Below are positions 10,216-21,558 of a stretch of 64,000 nt of DNA, piece by piece. Numbering within the stretch: position 1 is the stretch's first letter; each line of letters begins with the position of its first letter. A model generated the notes under the pieces. The model was given only the letters and a program-made list of their open reading frames with translations, had not been told where the DNA came from and ran no database searches. Source of the DNA: Camillea tinctor (Eukaryota; Ascomycota; Sordariomycetes; Xylariales; Xylariaceae); assembly GCA_022578605.1 (NCBI GenBank), contig MU394059.1, forward strand, positions 186,001 to 250,000. The letters run 5' to 3'. A program made the translations under genes and the position numbers.

Positions 10216-11343
10216 TCATAGCCCCGTCCGCAGTCTTTGCAGTTGGCTCATTATGCCATAACCCGAGAGCGGTTTGCTCTCGACATTAGCATTGGTATCT
10301 GGAATGTTAGCCGTTCTCCGGGAAGGACCACTTTCCGCGTCGCCTCCTCGGGCATCCCGGCGCCCATTCTGTTCCATCTCCCGCATCAACTCTTTATGAC
10401 GGTCCTCGACCATCTTAGCCAGGCTGTCGATGAATTTGGTCCGCCCTTTTTCTTCAGCTGTCCCTTTCCAGACCACGGTAAGTTCTTTGAGTTCTTCTAT
10501 GCGATGTGCCGCCTTCTCGATGCCCTCGACCGGATCGGCACTCTTCGTGAGTAAGTCGGAAATCTCGTCCCGGAATTGCTTGAGCACCTGCTGCCCCTTC
10601 TCCTCCGTACTGTGGGCCTCCGCTCCTGGATCGGGCGCCGACACAGACAGGAAAGACGAGCTAACAGATAGCTCCGAGGGTGGAAAAACAAACTCCATGG
10701 CGTCCCCAAAGGTCTTGACCACTGAATCAAGCCGTGTGCGTACCAGGGTCAACGTCTGTAACTGGCTTATATAAGGCGGATCACTAGTGTTCCCAGGCTG
10801 CGCTGTAGCTTCGGCATTGGCTGGTGCGGGCTGAGGGGTGGCTACGGATCCGCGCCTCTGCGTACTGCTCTTGCTCTCGGTCTGCTCGCGTATGCCATCC
10901 GGCACAAACTTGACAATGTCCCCATGTAACCCATCAGACAAGGCCTCGGAAAGGCTCAAGGTCTCGCCCCGCAAGAGTTCCACCTCGTAGGCCAGGCGGC
11001 TCCCACTCCGTAGTATGTCATCGGTAAGTTGGGTTAAGGTGCTGGTCAATCTTGTGATATGGGCATTTAATTGCGAGAGGTGACTCTGGGCCTGAGTGGA
11101 CAAATCGGCTAGAGGAACCGCGCCATCGTGGGAGCGCGGAGTTGCTGGGCTCTGCAGGGGCGGGAGCGAAGTATTTAGGTATTCGGCGGGATCGAAAGAT
11201 GGTGCCAGGAAGCTCTGGAGGAAGGGGTCGGCAACGTGGGGGGACTTGGGCTGGATGGGTTGCCTTGATAGTTGCCTTGTATGATGTGGTAAAGCTCTCG
11301 AAGAGCTTAAGGAGCTGTTCTGACGTCTGCGAGTGGTGGACAT
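10216..11343 (-). CDS. Fungal Cog7-like subunit of the conserved oligomeric Golgi complex
   Basis: Intronless 375-residue protein. I start it at the ATG at 11343 (MSTTRRRQNSS...); the same frame stays open for another 55 codons upstream, but that stretch is hydrophobic and leader-like. After a basic Ser-rich N-terminus comes FLAPSFDPAEYLNTSLPPL, similar to the FDxxEWIN start of Cog7, then a long amphipathic coiled coil (ADLSTQAQSHLSQLNAHI through LLRGETLSLSEAL), typical of the COG/CATCHR tethering family. A second helical region follows (about 230-330). The C-terminus ends GYGIMSQLQRLRTGL. COG tethers retrograde vesicles at the Golgi. The length agrees with the short fungal forms rather than the roughly 770-residue animal protein. 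An unrelated coiled-coil protein is the main alternative. Confidence 0.6.
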   Translation of the reverse strand: MSTTRRRQNSSLSSSRALPHHTRQLSRQPIQPKSPHVADPFLQSFLAPSFDPAEYLNTSLPPLQSPATPRSHDGAVPLADLSTQAQSHLSQLNAHITRLTSTLTQLTDDILRSGSRLAYEVELLRGETLSLSEALSDGLHGDIVKFVPDGIREQTESKSSTQRRGSVATPQPAPANAEATAQPGNTSDPPYISQLQTLTLVRTRLDSVVKTFGDAMEFVFPPSELSVSSSFLSVSAPDPGAEAHSTEEKGQQVLKQFRDEISDLLTKSADPVEGIEKAAHRIEELKELTVVWKGTAEEKGRTKFIDSLAKMVEDRHKELMREMEQNGRRDARGGDAESGPSRRTANIPDTNANVESKPLSGYGIMSQLQRLRTGL

Positions 11344-12335
11344 GATCGGATTGAGGCTGCCAATGGTGTGAAGTGCAGCTGTTAGGGATGTGGGAATCTG
11401 TAGGTTTATATTGGAAGTTAAGAAGCTTCCGATTGTTGCAATATTCGTATTTGGTACTACGTAGATCAAGATCCCTGACTTACATAACCTAAGGTTAGCG
11501 TAATCCATGTTTTTGGTTTTTGCTTAGCGCTACCACTTAAAAGTCCCCATAGCACATGTACATAGATACATAGATACATCGGTACATGTAATATGTAGTG
11601 TGCTAAAATGCATGCCTGTATATACACTACATACATGTGACTCGACATGGGAAGCCGTGCCTTCCAAATCACATCACTTGTGGTTTTACTTTTTACCTGA
11701 AAAAATATCCGCTAGTACCTTCCAAACAACCATAAATGCCTGGGTACCTAAGTACCTATATATATACCTTTACCTTTACCAATAGCAACCCATGCATATT
11801 TAAATGTACATATAATCAAGTATATACACTTGCCTTTTTAAGAAAATATCTATTATGTAGGTTTTGCAGGGTACTAGTGTACACAGTACTTTTGAGATTG
11901 TTATGTATGTACAATCTACATACATACCTACTACATGAGTAATGGTACTAGATGTAGATGGTATCCACCTCTTTTCAGCCTCTATTTGGTCACTTATAAG
12001 TTCACTCCAAAAGCATGTGTAGGTACCTACACTGGATATTGGAAGGTTTTAAGTCATAAATATATAGATACCTGATGTACATCAGTACCTACTATGTAGG
12101 TAATGTTGCTGGTTTGTGGAACACAGTAGTACTTTCTTACCCACAATATACCTAGGTACCTGGGTAGATACGGAATGAGCATTGGAGGTCAGCAGGCACC
12201 TGATGCAAATAAAAAAGCAGCTGCTATGTACCTAGGTATGTACATATGTACTAGTAGTGAGCTGGCGGTAGCCTTGCTAGAGGTTGCCTATAACTACAGC
12301 TATCTACATATGTAATCTTGTTTACTCCTTCTTAG

Positions 12336-12367
<32 letters not shown>

Positions 12368-13642
12368 GCATCCTACCTAAGGAGTTCATTTACAAATCCC
12401 CTCGATGAGACCAGCAAATGGATAGGTACTTCCCTAATACCTAACACCCAAGATCCGATGTCCAACAGCTGCTCCACCCTCTAACAGGAGAAAAGAAAAA
12501 GAATAAGAAAAAGAATAAGAAGCTTTAGGCTACTATCTTTGTTTGCCTTGGAATATTTCACCAGGGGTAACAACACGACCTAAACGTTTTGGCTATGGTT
12601 TAGATGCGAACTTGTACCTGAACCTCAACCTGAACATAAACACAAACATAAACACCAACATGAGTATGAACGTGGGCATGATTCTATGAACTCTCGTCAT
12701 CTCCGCAACTTTCACTACTTCCTCCATACACCCATGACCTAAAATACATACATGCGCATATATACCAGGCCCATACTTTCATACCTCCTTGGTATATTCT
12801 TTTTTTTCTCCTTTCTCTTCTCTCTGCTGTTCTCGTCATTTCTATTGCCTAGCAATAAATCTAAGTCAGACTTGCATCTCGACCCTTCCAAGGTTTGTTT
12901 CTTTTTTTTCTACAAAAAAAAAATCCCTAAAAACCCGAATGTGCGTACCTATTCACTAACTTGTTCTTTAGAATACTTTGGACGCCGACATCCACAGACT
13001 GGATCCCGTGATATATCGTTTCTTCTTACATTCACTTTCCATAACAGGGCTATTGAGAGCTTGGACACTTTGATCACTTAGGTCAGGTCACTACAGTTTT
13101 GTGTGCAATCGGCTAGGTAGGTATTGCCTCCTCCTTCTCTAACACCATGTGTGTTGTGCATATATTTCTCTATGTCCTTAAATTCCTCTTATATTCATCT
13201 TTTCTTCCTTCATTCAAATACCCTTAGTCCGTACCCAATAACTGACCATTTACAGCCATCGCCTTGGTGGATACAAGCACATATTTCTTCCCCCCTTTTT
13301 GTCATAATCCCACGCTCTTTGCTGTCCCAAGGCTCAGATCTCTCATTTGACACATTCACGCGTCTGCATACTATAAAAGAAGAGCTAAAGGAATCTATAA
13401 AGGTCTCATTTTTCTTATTTTACACTTTCCTTACAGCCCATACGCCGACATACTACCTGTCTATCTGCAACTATACACACAAAAAAAAAAACCCTCGACT
13501 TCATGATAGTTTTAGCAGTTGCTTCTTTTTGTTTCTTCTTAACGGTCATATACTCCCCACAACAGTAAAAGAAAATACTAACAAAAGTATCTATACAGAT
13601 TTTGTCCAGCCGATCAGGATACCTCCTGTCTTTCCCGATATC
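11344..13642. other. Long intergenic region and likely pyrimidine-rich leader of the PARP-UBE2Q gene
   Basis: From 11500 to 12450 this is AT-rich and unusually dense in TACCTAGGTA/GTACATA words, with an AT-dinucleotide run at 12335-12354 followed by GTAT units. From about 12790 to 13640 the + strand is strongly C/T-rich with long T runs, as expected for a fungal promoter and 5' leader. Frames in this stretch are low-complexity and show no protein motif. Confidence 0.5.
12335..12372. repeat. AT / GTAT microsatellite
   Basis: An alternating AT run directly followed by several GTAT units, in AT-rich spacer DNA. Confidence 0.8.
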
Positions 13643-16600
13643 ATGGCTCCCACAGGAGCCCGGGCTCGGCTACAGTCCGACTTAACCATTGCCGCCGACC
13701 AGGATATTCCCAGTGTTATCGATATCCAAAAACAGGGTATTGAAGATGAGTTCATATTTACCTTCGATCATCCTAAAATGAAATCAAAACCAAAAATTCA
13801 TGTCACGCTGCTAGGTAAGTAAGGTGCTGATTATCTATTAATATCTTGGCTACGTGAATATTTTTGCCATATAACAGTACCGGTTGATCAGCTGTGGTGA
13901 ATCTAATAAATCTACAGATCTAGAAGATTATCCAGCACAAAGCACGTATCTTGCCTATACCACCGAAGATGTCCCAGCTCAAGTTGCCAAGCAACTTGAG
14001 GACTCTATGGATAAGACTAGAAACATGCGAGTTTCCGACATGCTCCAGAACCTTTCTGACAGATTGTGCCGTTGCCTGGAATCAGACAGTAGTGCAGAAG
14101 GCCACGATCACTCAAATCTTGATGCAGATTCTGATGGCAATGACAGCGACCCTATCTACGAAGAGGACAGTGATGAAAATATCCTATTTGATTATGACGA
14201 TGGGGACGATCTTGATGATTTCGGTACTGAAGATCTCTACAACAGCACGGCAAAGGAGACCGATCCATCGATTTTGAAACGCATTCGACAGGATTTCCGC
14301 GCTGTTAGAGATTCAGGTTTCAAGGTAGGAAGGATATGCGGCTTTGAGCATATTAATCACCACAACATTGTATCTGCATCTGTTAGGATCGATAAGCTGG
14401 GCCTATCGGAAGAAACTCTTGAAGCCTGGGATCTAGCTAGCACTGACTATATTGTTTTGCTTATCAACTACACGGGCGGTTACTTAACATACGAAGACAT
14501 GATAACAAAACCCGCTGAACAATGTCGATTGAAATTTCGGGTACGGAAATGTCCCAAGTATCGACCGACCCTCCACCAAGCCCTCGCAGCACTCTCCTTG
14601 GCGTCCTTGGAGTCCAAAAAGCAGAATTCATGCCGTGCACAAGATGAGCAAGAACAAGCAGACATGGAATTATCCCTTCCGTGGGTTGGAGAGTCACTAG
14701 ACATGTTTCTGGATAAAGAACTTATTCCTATGATGAAGCTACGGAAGCTGAAAGGGGTCTCCTGGGATAAGGCCAAGAAGATGTACTCCGAAGCGGTAGT
14801 ATCGCTCACATCCGGGCAGGAGGTACATAACAACGACCCCCTTTCAACACAGGATGATGGAGAGGAGGAGATTCGCAGTAAAACCCAGCTACCACCTATC
14901 CTAGCGAGTGACGCGCTCGATAGCAGCGATGAGACATCATTCCCGCTAGTTGCTACACAATTTGCCTTGCGATATCTCATTCGGTGCACAGAATATTGCA
15001 TGATATGTCATGAAAAGGTACAGGGGAATTTTGAGTCACTCAAGCCTTATGTCTGTGGCCGATCCCTTTGTCTATTCCAATACATGAGCCTAGGGTTTGG
15101 GCCCAGCATCGACCATGAGATTATCAACCAGCCATATGTTGTTGATCTTCTGGCTAGTTTCTGTTACTCCAGTCTCGTCGGAAATGGCTCTGGGGTCAAA
15201 ATGCGTGAGCTTCCAACGGGATTGAGTATATCTGCTCCGAATATCAGACAAGGCCCGACTTTCGGACAGCCTTTCGGACAAACTTTCGTTCCAGTACAAT
15301 CCGCTTTGCTTCCTCCTCCAAGTCGCCAGGAATACAGAGCCGGCAATCTACTTTTGACAGACGCGGTCGATGTGTCTCTAGACTTAGGGGACTCTACTGT
15401 TCTTTTCACACAACCATTGGATCATGGTAGTTGGAAAGTAGGACAATGGGTTGTTCTATGCACGCCTCGCCATCAGGTGGAAAAAAGTAAAGAACAAGAG
15501 GAACACATCCTACACCACGGCCGTATAGAATGGAAAGTAGACCAGACAATGAAATTAAATATTGTATCACGTCAAATGTTCCCGCTACAGAATGGCCTTT
15601 GCCCTGCAACGGTAATGGAAGAATATCCCGACCCGAGTAATATCCCAGGACATCTTGTACGATGCAATCAGAACTTCGATGATCTTCAGCCGTCAGACAA
15701 AGCATTCACGATGATGATGCTCCTTGCTACAATCCCACCTGTCACAGAAATGAGGACCTATCTGATGGAGGGCCAAAATCGGAAGCTGGCTACTTGGGAC
15801 CGAATAACCCCGGCTGCAATGACATTATTGAGATGGGTCGTTGCTTCTAACCGATCTTATATCGTACAAGTTGATAGATGTCCCGGTCAAGACATCACAG
15901 ATCCAAGGGATGCCAGACTGATAAGAGACGCTGAGAGAATCTCCGGGGTGGACGACTGGGTCCAGTTTAGACTGGCCCAGGGTTCCCCCGAAAAGGAAGC
16001 TCTCTTTGAGGAAGCGTTGAAAAGAGTACAAAAGCCCCAACGTACTCTTGTCGCCTGGCATGGAAGCCCCTTGTCAAATTGGCATAGCATCATACGCCAT
16101 GGGCTCGACTACAGCGTCACTGCCCATGGTCGTGCTTGGGGAGATGGAGTATATTTCAGTCGAGATTTTGACTACAGCCGGGGCTATTCCTTCGCTGGAT
16201 TTACCGGGGGACTTGTCGAGGTTTGTCTCAAAATCGTTGATCCAAACTTTTTCCTAGAAAATATGCTAACATTTGCTATAGGCTCAAACATGGCCCCAGT
16301 CAAAATTGAAACCCTGTGGTGCAATAAGCTTGTGCGAGCTCATCAACTTGCCTGAGGAATTCGTCCAGAGCAAAACCTGTTTCGTAGTACAGCATTGCCA
16401 CTGGATTCAATGCAGGTATCTATTTGTCAATGTTCGGGAACCGATTGAAAACCAAGAAGACCAACACGATTCAAGACAAAATGCGGACATGTTCATCCAA
16501 GATAAAGCTTGGGTGACGAAAGGACCTCAACGTTCACAACTTCGCATACCAAAAGTTGCCATCCCCTCAGCAAATGAGGGGATTAGGAAGCCTTTATCTT

Positions 16601-17394
16601 CTTCCCCGGTACCGGGCCCATCGGGATTGACCGATAGTGACGAAGAGGAGGAGGAAGACATCAATTTCCTCCTGGAAGGTGACGATAATTCTGGTCTTGC
16701 CGAGGAACGCTTAGCACCCATTCACCCAGAGCCACAAACGGATTTCAGACCAGGGGGGCTTGATTTCTCCCAACTTCGTTTACTTGCACCCCCATCTTAT
16801 GCCACCGAAGCCGCCCAGAGAGCTATCGGGAGAGAGCTTCAGAAGCTGCAGAAGGTCCAGTCCACGACACCTCTGCACGAGCTGGGGTGGTACATCGACT
16901 TCGAGAAAGTCAACAACATGTTCCAGTGGATCGTCGAGCTGCACTCCTTCGACGCAGAGCTACCGTTAGCCCAGGATATGAAGAAGATGGGCGTCACGAG
17001 CATCGTTCTCGAGATCCGCTTCCTGCGCTCGTTCCCCATGTCGCCCCCCTTCGTGCGCGTCATCCGCCCGCGTTTCCTGCCCTTCATGAACGGTGGAGGC
17101 GGTCACGTCACCGGCGGCGGCGCCATGTGCATGGAACTTCTCACCAACTCGGGATGGTCGCCTGCCAACAACATGGAGAGCGTGCTGCTGCAGGTCCGCC
17201 TCGCCATGTGCAACCTCGAGCCGAAACCTGCCCGGCTTCTAGACGCTACGCGCAAACACTCCTGGGCCCAGCCCAACACATCGGAGTACGGCGTGGGCGA
17301 GGCCATCGACGCGTATATGCGCGCCGCACAGGGCCACGGATGGGAAATCCCGCCGGACCTGATCGAGGCCAGCATGGAGATGCGTAGAGAATAA
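13643..17394 (+). CDS. PARP6/8-like ADP-ribosyltransferase embedded in a UBE2Q-type E2 (fusion protein)
   Basis: Three exons, 13643-13814, 13918-16220 and 16282-17394, join in frame to 1,195 residues. Intron 1 (GTAAGT...CTACAG, phase 1) and intron 2 (GTTTGT...CTATAG with a CTAAC branch site, phase 0) are required to keep the frame. Residues about 30-100 look RWD-like, as at the N-terminus of UBE2Q. An acidic linker follows, then a PARP6/8-type region (about 183-290). A four-cysteine motif (C418, C421, C437, C442; LKPYVCGRSLCLFQYMSLG) may bind zinc. The ART catalytic domain is about 650-875: WHGS (H772), GVYFS (Y803) and RYLFV (Y871), an H-Y-Y triad as in mono-ADP-ribosyltransferases. An acidic linker leads to a UBC fold (about 1002-1185) with GGAMCMELL, catalytic Cys C1108, and no HPN motif, as in UBE2Q. 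Related fungal fusions are known; substrates are not. The UBC exon part is much more GC-rich than the PARP part. Confidence 0.9.
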
Positions 17395-18683
17395 GGGGGA
17401 ATACAAGCAGAGAGTTAGATGTCCTGCGCGAGAAGCAATAGGCACTGATGATACTGCTTTGGGTTAGTGATTGGTGGTACGTGGCTAGGTATCACGAGAA
17501 GCCGTTCTAGGGACAAGGAGTTGGATCGGATTGGTTCGCTTTCTATGATACCTAGCGGCTATGGCTTTGCAATAGAGAAAGAGACAGACATACTTTCACG
17601 ATTGACAGCATCGTTTTGTCCCGGCAGTCCTCGGATGAGAGTGGGGACCGACCCCCCTCCCCAGAAGCTGGGTACGCACCCAATGCATATGCACCTATCT
17701 ACGATACATGCCCGATAATAATCCCCTAGGTTCGCGATGATAGGACCGGCACATTGCATGGCATGGCACGGCGTTTTTAGGGGGGACTAGGTTAGGCTAA
17801 CTCTACTGCTAGATATAGCGTAGTATAGCATTTTCGTACCAACTAGCTAGACTTGAGATTAAAAAAAAAAAAAAGGAGAGAGTTATCAGAGAGACGTTAA
17901 TACTCTAGGTCTTGTTCAGTGCGTTCCTTTAACTACAATCTTTTTTTCTTCTTCCAATCCAAAGTAGAAACCGATCCTCTTGGTCATCACCCTAGCGAAA
18001 CTAGGATCGAAAATCACATCACAACCAAGCCCCTTGGCAAAGGCGAACATAGTGTCTTGCCTTTGGTTTCACTTCAATCCTATCCACTTTACACGTATTT
18101 ATTGTAGCGTGTGTACAAAGCCATTCCTGAGACAAGGATAGCTGGCGTTCTCTCTTTTCTCTCCGTTTCGGTATTGTCTTGGCTACTATATTGTCGTACT
18201 CTATTGGAACTATTCGTCTTACATGCCAAGTTTACTTACGTGTTAGTCGCGAGAGCACAAGATGAGATAAGGCTTGTAATTTGTGCTCCTGCGTGTCGGA
18301 GACAGACTCTTTTAAGTAGTACCTATTAGCTACGGGGAAAATGTAATGAATTATATATATCAGCGAATAGCCGTAGAATCTGACAAGAAAAAATAGGTTA
18401 TTCCCGTCTATCTTTTCCACCGATTGATTGCCTTTCCGCGTCTTTGACCTTCTTTCGCCGCCCCCTTTTCGATTTTGGCTTGCATTTAAGCTTTCCACAA
18501 GGTGGTTTTTAACCCAAAACTCCCCTTCCTAGTCAGCGACACTACCATTCTACTTCTTTACATTAGTTCCATTAGGAACTGTCTTCTCCCCCTTCTTTTC
18601 TTTTTTTTCGTTTCGTGCGAAGGAGCTCGCTGTCTCGTGTTATTTGATGCTCTTGCTGGGATACACTCAGCAGAGGAAGAGAA
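17395..18683. other. Intergenic region
   Basis: 3' flank of the PARP-UBE2Q gene. It has a poly-A run at about 17860-17874 and a C/T-rich tract at 18420-18620. Open frames are short and show no recognisable domain. Confidence 0.5.
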
Positions 18684-19160
18684 ATGCTGGAAAAGAACGA
18701 TCCGACTCCTGACGCTAGCGCTATCTATCAACAGCAACAGCACCGCAGGCAAAGTAGGCGATATAATGGTAGCTGGTTCATCCACGTGCTATTTCTAGCT
18801 GCGGTTGTGATCTCGTTGTTTACGCTTCTGGTTTTCCATCGGAACTGGGTGAGTACTTTATATTCCGCGTTTTGCTTGAACTGCCGACTATGAGTGGTTC
18901 TTCTTCGCCCCTGTCCTTCCTCTCCCTAATTCTGGAGGTTGTAATTTATCGTATTACTTTCTCAAGTCGTTTCGAATATAAGCATGAGTTGGTACCTCTT
19001 TTATGAGTGTGCCCCATCGAAGGAAATGCTTGTCGGAGTGATGAGTAGGGAGATCGGATCGAATACTGACATCGCTGGTCTCTAGGTTCTTGCTCTGAGG
19101 GCTCACTCACTAGGAGATATGCCTTGGGACACGATACCAAATTTTCGCGGACAGCGGTAA
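18684..19160 (+). CDS. Candidate small single-pass membrane protein (weak)
   Basis: A possible two-exon gene: 18684-18848 and 19086-19160, 79 residues. Exon 1 encodes a polar Gln/Arg-rich N-terminus (YQQQQHRRQSRRYN) and a clear transmembrane segment (WFIHVLFLAAVVISLFTLLV, about 32-51). It ends at TGG|GTGAGT, a good donor. The nearest workable acceptor is GGTCTCTAG at 19085, phase 0, which adds 24 codons ending with TAA. The upstream C/T-rich tract fits a promoter or leader. I do not recognise the family. The exon 2 choice is uncertain, and the 237-bp intron is longer than the others in the window. It may be a chance frame or the start of a longer gene broken by the rearrangements to its right. 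Confidence 0.3.
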
Positions 19161-19505
19161 ATAACGTGTGCGAAGAATGTACTCAGAGTGAGGGGATTGT
19201 ACGACTTATGACTGGAATGCTCATTTTCCTTCTTCCTGAGATGGATTTATTAATAACGGACCATAAATGAATACGAAAAAAATATAATTATAGTGTTATG
19301 GTGACTATACATACCGAGACAAGTCTACGAGGAGTACCAGCACGCCTCAACCAAGGGTGGCACGTTTTCCCTCCTCTAGAACTTCTACCAGGGTGACTCT
19401 AGTCCCTTTCTTTCAAAATCCACCAGGTTCTCTTTAGACACCTTTCCACGACATTCTACGTCCTTCAACTCAGGCTCCTTCTCTCCTGCCTTTATTGACT
19501 CCCCC
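19161..19505. other. Intergenic, next to the PARP duplicate
   Basis: No gene is seen. The minus-strand frame that enters this stretch from the PARP duplicate stays open for about 40 codons, but its sequence no longer resembles the PARP protein. Confidence 0.4.
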
Positions 19506-19654
19506 AATCTCGACTGAAATATACACCATCTCCTCAAGCACGGCCATGGGCAGTGACGCTGTAGTCGAGCCCATGGCGTATGATGCTATGCCAATTTGAT
19601 AGGGGGCTTCCATGCCAGGCGACAAGAGTACGTTGGGGCTTTCGTACCCTTTTA
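19506..19654 (-). pseudogene. PARP catalytic-domain duplicate, fragment A (WHGS to YFSR region)
   Basis: Read on the minus strand, this segment is nearly identical to the + strand PARP-UBE2Q gene at about 16030-16163, which encodes the catalytic H (WHGS) and Y (GVYFS) motifs. Differences include TGG to TGA inside the conserved HGRAWGDG stretch, which puts a nonsense codon in the copy. At the parent Asp codon after YFSR the similarity stops abruptly. The fragment ends at TACCCTTTT (19646-19654), where the rest of the copy should continue; that remainder is found at 21910-22125. This is a broken gene fragment, not a functional gene. Confidence 0.9.
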
Positions 19655-19840
19655 GGTTTTTAGAAAACCTCCCATTGGATTATGGGTTTAGGCGAATTTA
19701 GTCCCTCTGATCATGAGGCGGGTAAGCAACCCACCTCAGAGCGCAGAGTTCAAGATAAGGAATGCTTGATTAAGAAACGGGGGGCCACTTTTCTCTCAAA
19801 TCGAAGAGATGAGGATCGTTACTTAGGAGGGATTATACAA

Positions 19841-20014
19841 GCTTCCGCCATCGTTGATTATATCTTTCTGCTCTTGTGTTAGGTGGCATAACACGATGAG
19901 CAACCGCACAAGATATACCGTAGCGTTGCCGGAATTCCGGCCGATTTCTAAGCCACGGACCTTATGGGCTATACCAAAGGTATCTAGGCACTCTACGAGT
20001 GCGAGAGGCGCTGT
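19841..20014 (-). repeat. Coding-like dispersed repeat, copy 1 (inverted relative to copy 2 at 26622)
   Basis: The reverse complement matches 26622-26796 along its whole length (roughly 85-90% by eye). Both copies share an open frame with ALVECLDTFGIA, LEIGRNSGNATVYLVRLL and LCHLTQE. I do not recognise the family; it is probably a relic of a transposon gene. Confidence 0.8.
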
Positions 20015-20431
20015 TAAGGAACTTGGGAACCGGTTTCGTATAATCGGGTTCTGGTTGATATCCCAGAACTCCAAAAACCGTCTTTCCTTATACCAGAAAG
20101 TCGTCTTGATTATGGGGTGGAGAGCGGGGCCCTAGTTAAGCAAGATAACCTTGCGTTTTTCGCCACGCTCGATGGCGTCCTCCTCTTAGGAACTCGTCCT
20201 GGAGGAGACTAGGTTCTGGTTTCCCAGAACCTAGGGCGGATTATGGGATGGCAAGGCCACCGTCTGGCTCCTCGTGCGGATCTGATATGGGGCTCGGATT
20301 AGTACATATCTTACAACGCGAAAATGTAAAGAAATAGGTAATAGCAAACAACAGGACTTGGGACAACTGACTGAGTCTCCTCAACCGCTCTTTCATATGG
20401 CGACTTGTGCCGGCTCTTCCACGTCTTGGAA

Positions 20432-20495
20432 AATTCTTTCCTAGTTAAGGGTTTCATGAAACCCTTTCGCAAGCAGCGACTAGGAAAGAAAGATC
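20432..20495. repeat. Nested palindrome
   Basis: A perfect 16-bp palindrome, GGGTTTCATGAAACCC, sits between inverted copies of TTTCCTAGT/ACTAGGAAA. Confidence 0.7.
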
Positions 20496-20812
20496 CTCGG
20501 CATGACGAACCGGTAATGCAAGCTATTATCAAGAATCTAGGTCAGTAAATAGATACTACGTAGGTGAGAGAAGGAAAGGGGTTAAGTCAGGCTAGGTTAT
20601 AATCCTAATAGCTACATACCTCATTTAGGAAAGTTGTTTATGATACCAACATGCGTCCGGGTAAATTTAGGGGCAAGCATTTCGATGCTGCCTTTACTAT
20701 TAATGGCAAGCAGCCGCTGAATAGGTAGGTCATGGATTAGGACCCAGACTCGATGGGGAGTGGATGTGCGTTAGAAGATACATTGTATCTTCCATTATTG
20801 ACAATCAAACGA

Positions 20813-21117
20813 TCTCCCAAGTGGCCAAAACCAGAGTACAGGTTGAAACAGCCAGTCCAGTACTGTCGACAGCACTTAGTCTATATGTGGCTCGTGTAGG
20901 AACCGCTGATTCACTTCAGAGGGGTTCTCTTTGGTGGCAATAGCCTTTCCATTATCCTCACTCTGCTTGATGTCTCTCTGTGGGGAAACATCAAGGACCA
21001 TGGGGATTTCCCCTTCATCTTCCCCGACGTGGTTTCTGCACGATCCGCATATGGACTCAGTGCTGTCAGCAGCACTGGCTGTTTCAGCCTGTACTTGGGT
21101 TTGACTAGTTGGGGAAT
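20813..21117. mobile_element. Foldback element FB1
   Basis: Left arm 20824-20903 and right arm 21031-21103 are inverted copies (for example GAAACAGCCAGT in the left arm and ACTGGCTGTTTC in the right), with similarity fading outwards to about 20813 and 21117. No target duplication is clear. Confidence 0.75.
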
Positions 21118-21181
21118 GCAGCGAGGTACGGTTGTGCCGAGTGGTACGGCTGTGAACAAGTTGCGGGATGGTGGTCTGCGG

Positions 21182-21469
21182 TATCAGACACAATAAAATG
21201 CTGTGTCCCAGCAAATTTCATTATTTCTTTTCCCCTATCTAAAGGAGCCTGGCAACCCTGTGTGAATTTGTGGTGCCAGCGTTGAAGACTGGCACCGAAG
21301 TACCGGTCTCCGGTATCGTAGGTTGTGTATCCTACTTCGGTTACTATTCTGCTGTAATGGCAAGCAGCCAAAACAGCCGGGACCAGTGATACGGATGCCA
21401 GGCTCCCCTAGATAGGGGGAAAAGAGAGTGTGAAATTTGCTGGGACACAGCACTTCATTGTGTCCGATA
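21182..21469. mobile_element. Foldback/MITE element FB2 with TA termini
   Basis: Two inverted arms of about 73 bp (21182-21254 and 21396-21469) end in TATCAGACAC and GTGTCCGATA. The TA at both ends fits the TA target duplication of Tc1/mariner-type elements. The arms share a long stretch around GCTGTGTCCCAGCAAATTTC. The 140-bp interior carries one copy of the hairpin repeat. Confidence 0.85.
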
Positions 21470-21558
21470 TGGCAGTCATGGCAAGCAGCCAAGACCACCA
21501 GGGCCAGTGATACCGGAGGCTGTCATGGCAAGCAGCCAAGACAGCCGTATCTAATGAT
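21351..21558. repeat. Hairpin repeat family, cluster 1 (three copies)
   Basis: Units at about 21351-21391, 21471-21514 and 21517-21558 share ATGGCAAGCAGCCAA flanked by GGCTGTC and GACAGCC. In the best copy these can pair to form a two-part hairpin. Units are followed by a GxxCCAGTGATAC spacer. The same family recurs inverted at 26533-26899. Confidence 0.8.

Noticed and set aside
13884..13917. Continuing the PARP-UBE2Q frame directly from 13884 without the first exon
   Set aside because: That stretch lacks an ATG in frame, and the CTACAG acceptor at 13917 joins exactly in phase to the RWD-like first exon, giving a better protein.
21351..21558. Hairpin repeats as a CRISPR array
   Set aside because: Units are irregularly spaced, share spacers, occur in both orientations and lie in a fungal nuclear genome with no cas genes.
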